Source: Aquimarina sp. TRL1
GTDB taxonomy: Bacteria; Bacteroidota; Bacteroidia; Flavobacteriales; Flavobacteriaceae
Assembly (NCBI RefSeq): GCF_013365535.1
Contig: NZ_CP053590.1
Coordinates: 3,648,501 to 3,712,500 of the forward strand
Length of the DNA: 64,000 nucleotides
Reading direction: 5' to 3'
Position numbers and translations under genes: made by a program. The notes beneath the pieces were generated by a model. That model was given only the letters and a program-made list of their open reading frames with translations. It had not been told where the DNA came from and ran no database searches. The number at the start of each line of letters is the position of its first letter. The stretch's first letter is position 1. Below, in pieces: positions 62,330 through 64,000 of this stretch.

Positions 62330-63085
62330 TTAATTTCTTCCTGCCATAACTCCACCATCTATGTCCCAAATAGCACCAGTTACCCATGAGCTTTGGTCTG
62401 TGAGTAAAAAGTGGATTGTTTTGGCGATGTCTTCAGGTCTTCCCACTCTGCCAATTGGATGGAAATCATTGAATCCTTGTAGTGCTTCTTCAATTTTGTC
62501 TTCCTCAATGAATGCTCCGTAAATAGGTGTTACTACCACTGCTGGAGAAACTGCATTTACTCTAATGTTGTGTTCCGCTAATTCCATTGCTAAGTGTTGT
62601 GTTAAACTATGTAATCCAGCTTTTGCCATAGAATATGCCGATGAAGGTGTTGCCTTAATGGCTTGTTTTGCCCACATAGAACCTATGTTTACAATAGATC
62701 CACCACCATTATCTTTCATAATTTTTGCTGTCTGTTGAGTAATAAAAAAGAAGGCTTTATTAAAATTGTGATAAAGGTCATAGTCGTCAGAAGTGTGCTC
62801 TATGAATAATTTTGGACTAAAATACCCTGCCGCATTTACCAAATACTTTAAGTTAGGGGTAGTGCTGTTAAGGTTATTAATAAAGATTTGTAATTGCTTA
62901 GAATCAAAGAGGTCTAAACCTACTGTTTTAACAGTACCGATTTTTGATAGCTCTTCTTCGGTTGTCTTTAAATTTTTGTCTGACCTACCAATAATGGTAA
63001 CTTCAATACCGTCTTTTAATAATAATTCTGCAGTAGCTTTACCCATACCAGTGGTACCACCTACTATAATTGCTTGTTTGTTCAT
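62330..63085 (-). CDS. Short-chain dehydrogenase/reductase
   Basis: Cofactor motif GGTTGMGKA, NAAG segment (VNAAGYF), catalytic Ser in NIGSMW and YSMAK active site, and C-terminal TGAIWDIDGG. Classical SDR of about 250 residues; NADP preference suggested by GRSDKN after strand 2. First gene after the AraC regulator and its direct repeats. Confidence 0.9.
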   Translation of the reverse strand: MNKQAIIVGGTTGMGKATAELLLKDGIEVTIIGRSDKNLKTTEEELSKIGTVKTVGLDLFDSKQLQIFINNLNSTTPNLKYLVNAAGYFSPKLFIEHTSDDYDLYHNFNKAFFFITQQTAKIMKDNGGGSIVNIGSMWAKQAIKATPSSAYSMAKAGLHSLTQHLAMELAEHNIRVNAVSPAVVVTPIYGAFIEEDKIEEALQGFNDFHPIGRVGRPEDIAKTIHFLLTDQSSWVTGAIWDIDGGVMAGRN

Positions 63086-63145
63086 AATATTTTATTTTTT
63101 GATTATTAATTATGAAACAAAAGTATATGCGATAAGTGGCTATAG

Positions 63146-63180
63146 ATGGCAATTTAGAGCCTAAGAATGGTAATCTAGAG
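63146..63180 (-). promoter_or_regulatory. Direct repeats 21 bp apart, AraC-type operator candidate
   Basis: ATGGCAATTTAGAG (63146-63159) and ATGGTAATCTAGAG (63167-63180), 12 of 14 identical and with a 21-bp period. They lie about 60-95 bp upstream of the SDR start and overlap the AraC stop codon. The spacing is that of AraC/XylS half-site pairs. Confidence 0.6.
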
Positions 63181-64000
63181 TAACCCCTTTTGAAACTGCT
63201 TTGGTGTGACACTTACTTCTTTTTTGAAAAATTTGGTAAAGTAAGTAGGTTGGTCGAATCCTAAACTATAAGCAACCTCTTTTATAGAAATGTTTTGACT
63301 GGAGAGCATTCGCTTTGCTTCCAATATTTTTAGTTCCTTAATAAGGTTTGCGGGGGTTAATGAGGTATACTGTTTTGTTAGTTTGGTTAAATGCTTTGAA
63401 GATATACCTAGGCGATCTGAGTAATCTTGAATCCCCAGGTTTTGGTCTACATTTTCAATGATGAGTTGTTTGAATTTAACAACCTTTGAAAAGTCAGAAT
63501 TTGTATCTACATTAAACGAAAGAGAGTTCTTTTTGATTCGCTCAATATGGTAGAGAAGACTTATGAATTGATGAATAGCTATTTGTTGGTAGTTTGCTTT
63601 TTCTTCTTCAAGTTCTTGAAGCAAATCACAAGATATACTTTCAATAATCTTCGTATCTGTTTCTCCTAAAAAAATGTGAGGATCTCCGATTTCGTTAAAA
63701 ATTGAAATGGTAAACCTTGAAAGCAATTCTAAGCTAAGGTTAGAGATGAAAGAATCGTTGAAATGGAAGAGGTAACCTTCATTGTTAGAATCGGGACAGA
63801 AATAATGTACCTGATTTCGATTGATTAAAAACAATGTATTTGCAGGGTGTTTCACCACTTCATAATCGATATAATGATTCCCACTGTTTTTAAACCATAG
63901 TATTTGAAAAAAACTGTGTCGATGTGGCTTTGAAGCTTTCTCTTTATTACGTTGAAAATAGGGCGCTAGTGCTTTTAACTCAAAATGGAGTTTTGTGAAA
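63175..64000 (-). CDS. AraC-family regulator (5' end outside window)
   Basis: The frame stays open to the window edge; upstream of the first internal GTG it still reads as a cupin sensor (KPHRHSFFQILWF, HPANTLFLINRNQVH). The C-terminal AraC domain is clear (LGISSKHLTKLTKQY; VAYSLGFDQPTYFTKFFKKE). Likely regulator of the downstream SDR-DJ-1-OsmC cluster. Confidence 0.88.
   Translation of the reverse strand, partial: FTKLHFELKALAPYFQRNKEKASKPHRHSFFQILWFKNSGNHYIDYEVVKHPANTLFLINRNQVHYFCPDSNNEGYLFHFNDSFISNLSLELLSRFTISIFNEIGDPHIFLGETDTKIIESISCDLLQELEEEKANYQQIAIHQFISLLYHIERIKKNSLSFNVDTNSDFSKVVKFKQLIIENVDQNLGIQDYSDRLGISSKHLTKLTKQYTSLTPANLIKELKILEAKRMLSSQNISIKEVAYSLGFDQPTYFTKFFKKEVSVTPKQFQKGLL

Noticed and set aside
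62793..63164. Plus-strand 123-codon open frame
   Set aside because: Antisense to the SDR gene and its promoter region.

Overview
The window is AT-rich and tightly packed, and almost every gene lies on the minus strand. The protein families point to a marine or soil member of the Flavobacteriaceae (Bacteroidota): many lipoproteins with an SC or GC lipobox after a short signal peptide, AraC regulators with membrane-embedded N-termini, DUF4331, DUF6090, DUF6624 and DUF4386 proteins, LytS/LytR pairs, and starts without a clear Shine-Dalgarno. No rRNA, tRNA or CRISPR array was seen.

Left flank (1-10.2 kb): ordinary regulated accessory genes. These are a partial secreted serine hydrolase with two palindromic operator-like boxes, a Crp/Fnr regulator with an MBL-fold hydrolase, an EreA/ChaN-like secreted protein, an AraC regulator followed by a secreted NTF2-DJ-1 fusion with palindromes in the gap, a VOC lipoprotein, and a three-gene LytS/LytR operon.

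Centre (about 10.3-59.3 kb): a long run of mostly single-gene units, nearly all on the minus strand, separated by 40-240 bp imperfect inverted repeats. The repeats fall into recurring families (called A-K here). Read on the coding strand, many carry RYYYAAC-like ends just after a stop codon and GTTRRRY-like ends just before the next start, which is the layout of integron attC sites. The cargo is typical of cassette arrays: lipoproteins of unknown function, esterases and beta-lactamase-fold serine hydrolases, GNAT, HIT, SpoU, PP2C, HEPN, Imm11-like, Mrr-like, ECF sigma plus YCII, and membrane proteins. No integrase is visible, so the best description is a CALIN-like cluster of attC-like sites. 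Two kinds of element known elsewhere to target attC sites are present as remnants inside these spacers: an IS110-family transposase tail (two copies) and the domain V/VI end of a group II intron. The array-like character is clearest from 20.5 to 59.3 kb and weaker from 10.3 to 20 kb.

Right flank (59.3-64 kb): an apparent redox or stress cluster. An AraC regulator (running off the window) is followed by SDR oxidoreductase, secreted DJ-1/PfpI protein, two OsmC proteins and an FAD amine oxidase. Two 14-bp direct repeats exactly 21 bp apart sit between the regulator and the SDR gene.

Recurring theme: an AraC-type regulator encoded directly upstream of a secreted hydrolase or redox protein on the same strand, often with a palindrome, direct repeat or terminator in the gap. 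Six beta-lactamase-fold serine hydrolases and five other alpha/beta hydrolases occur in 64 kb.
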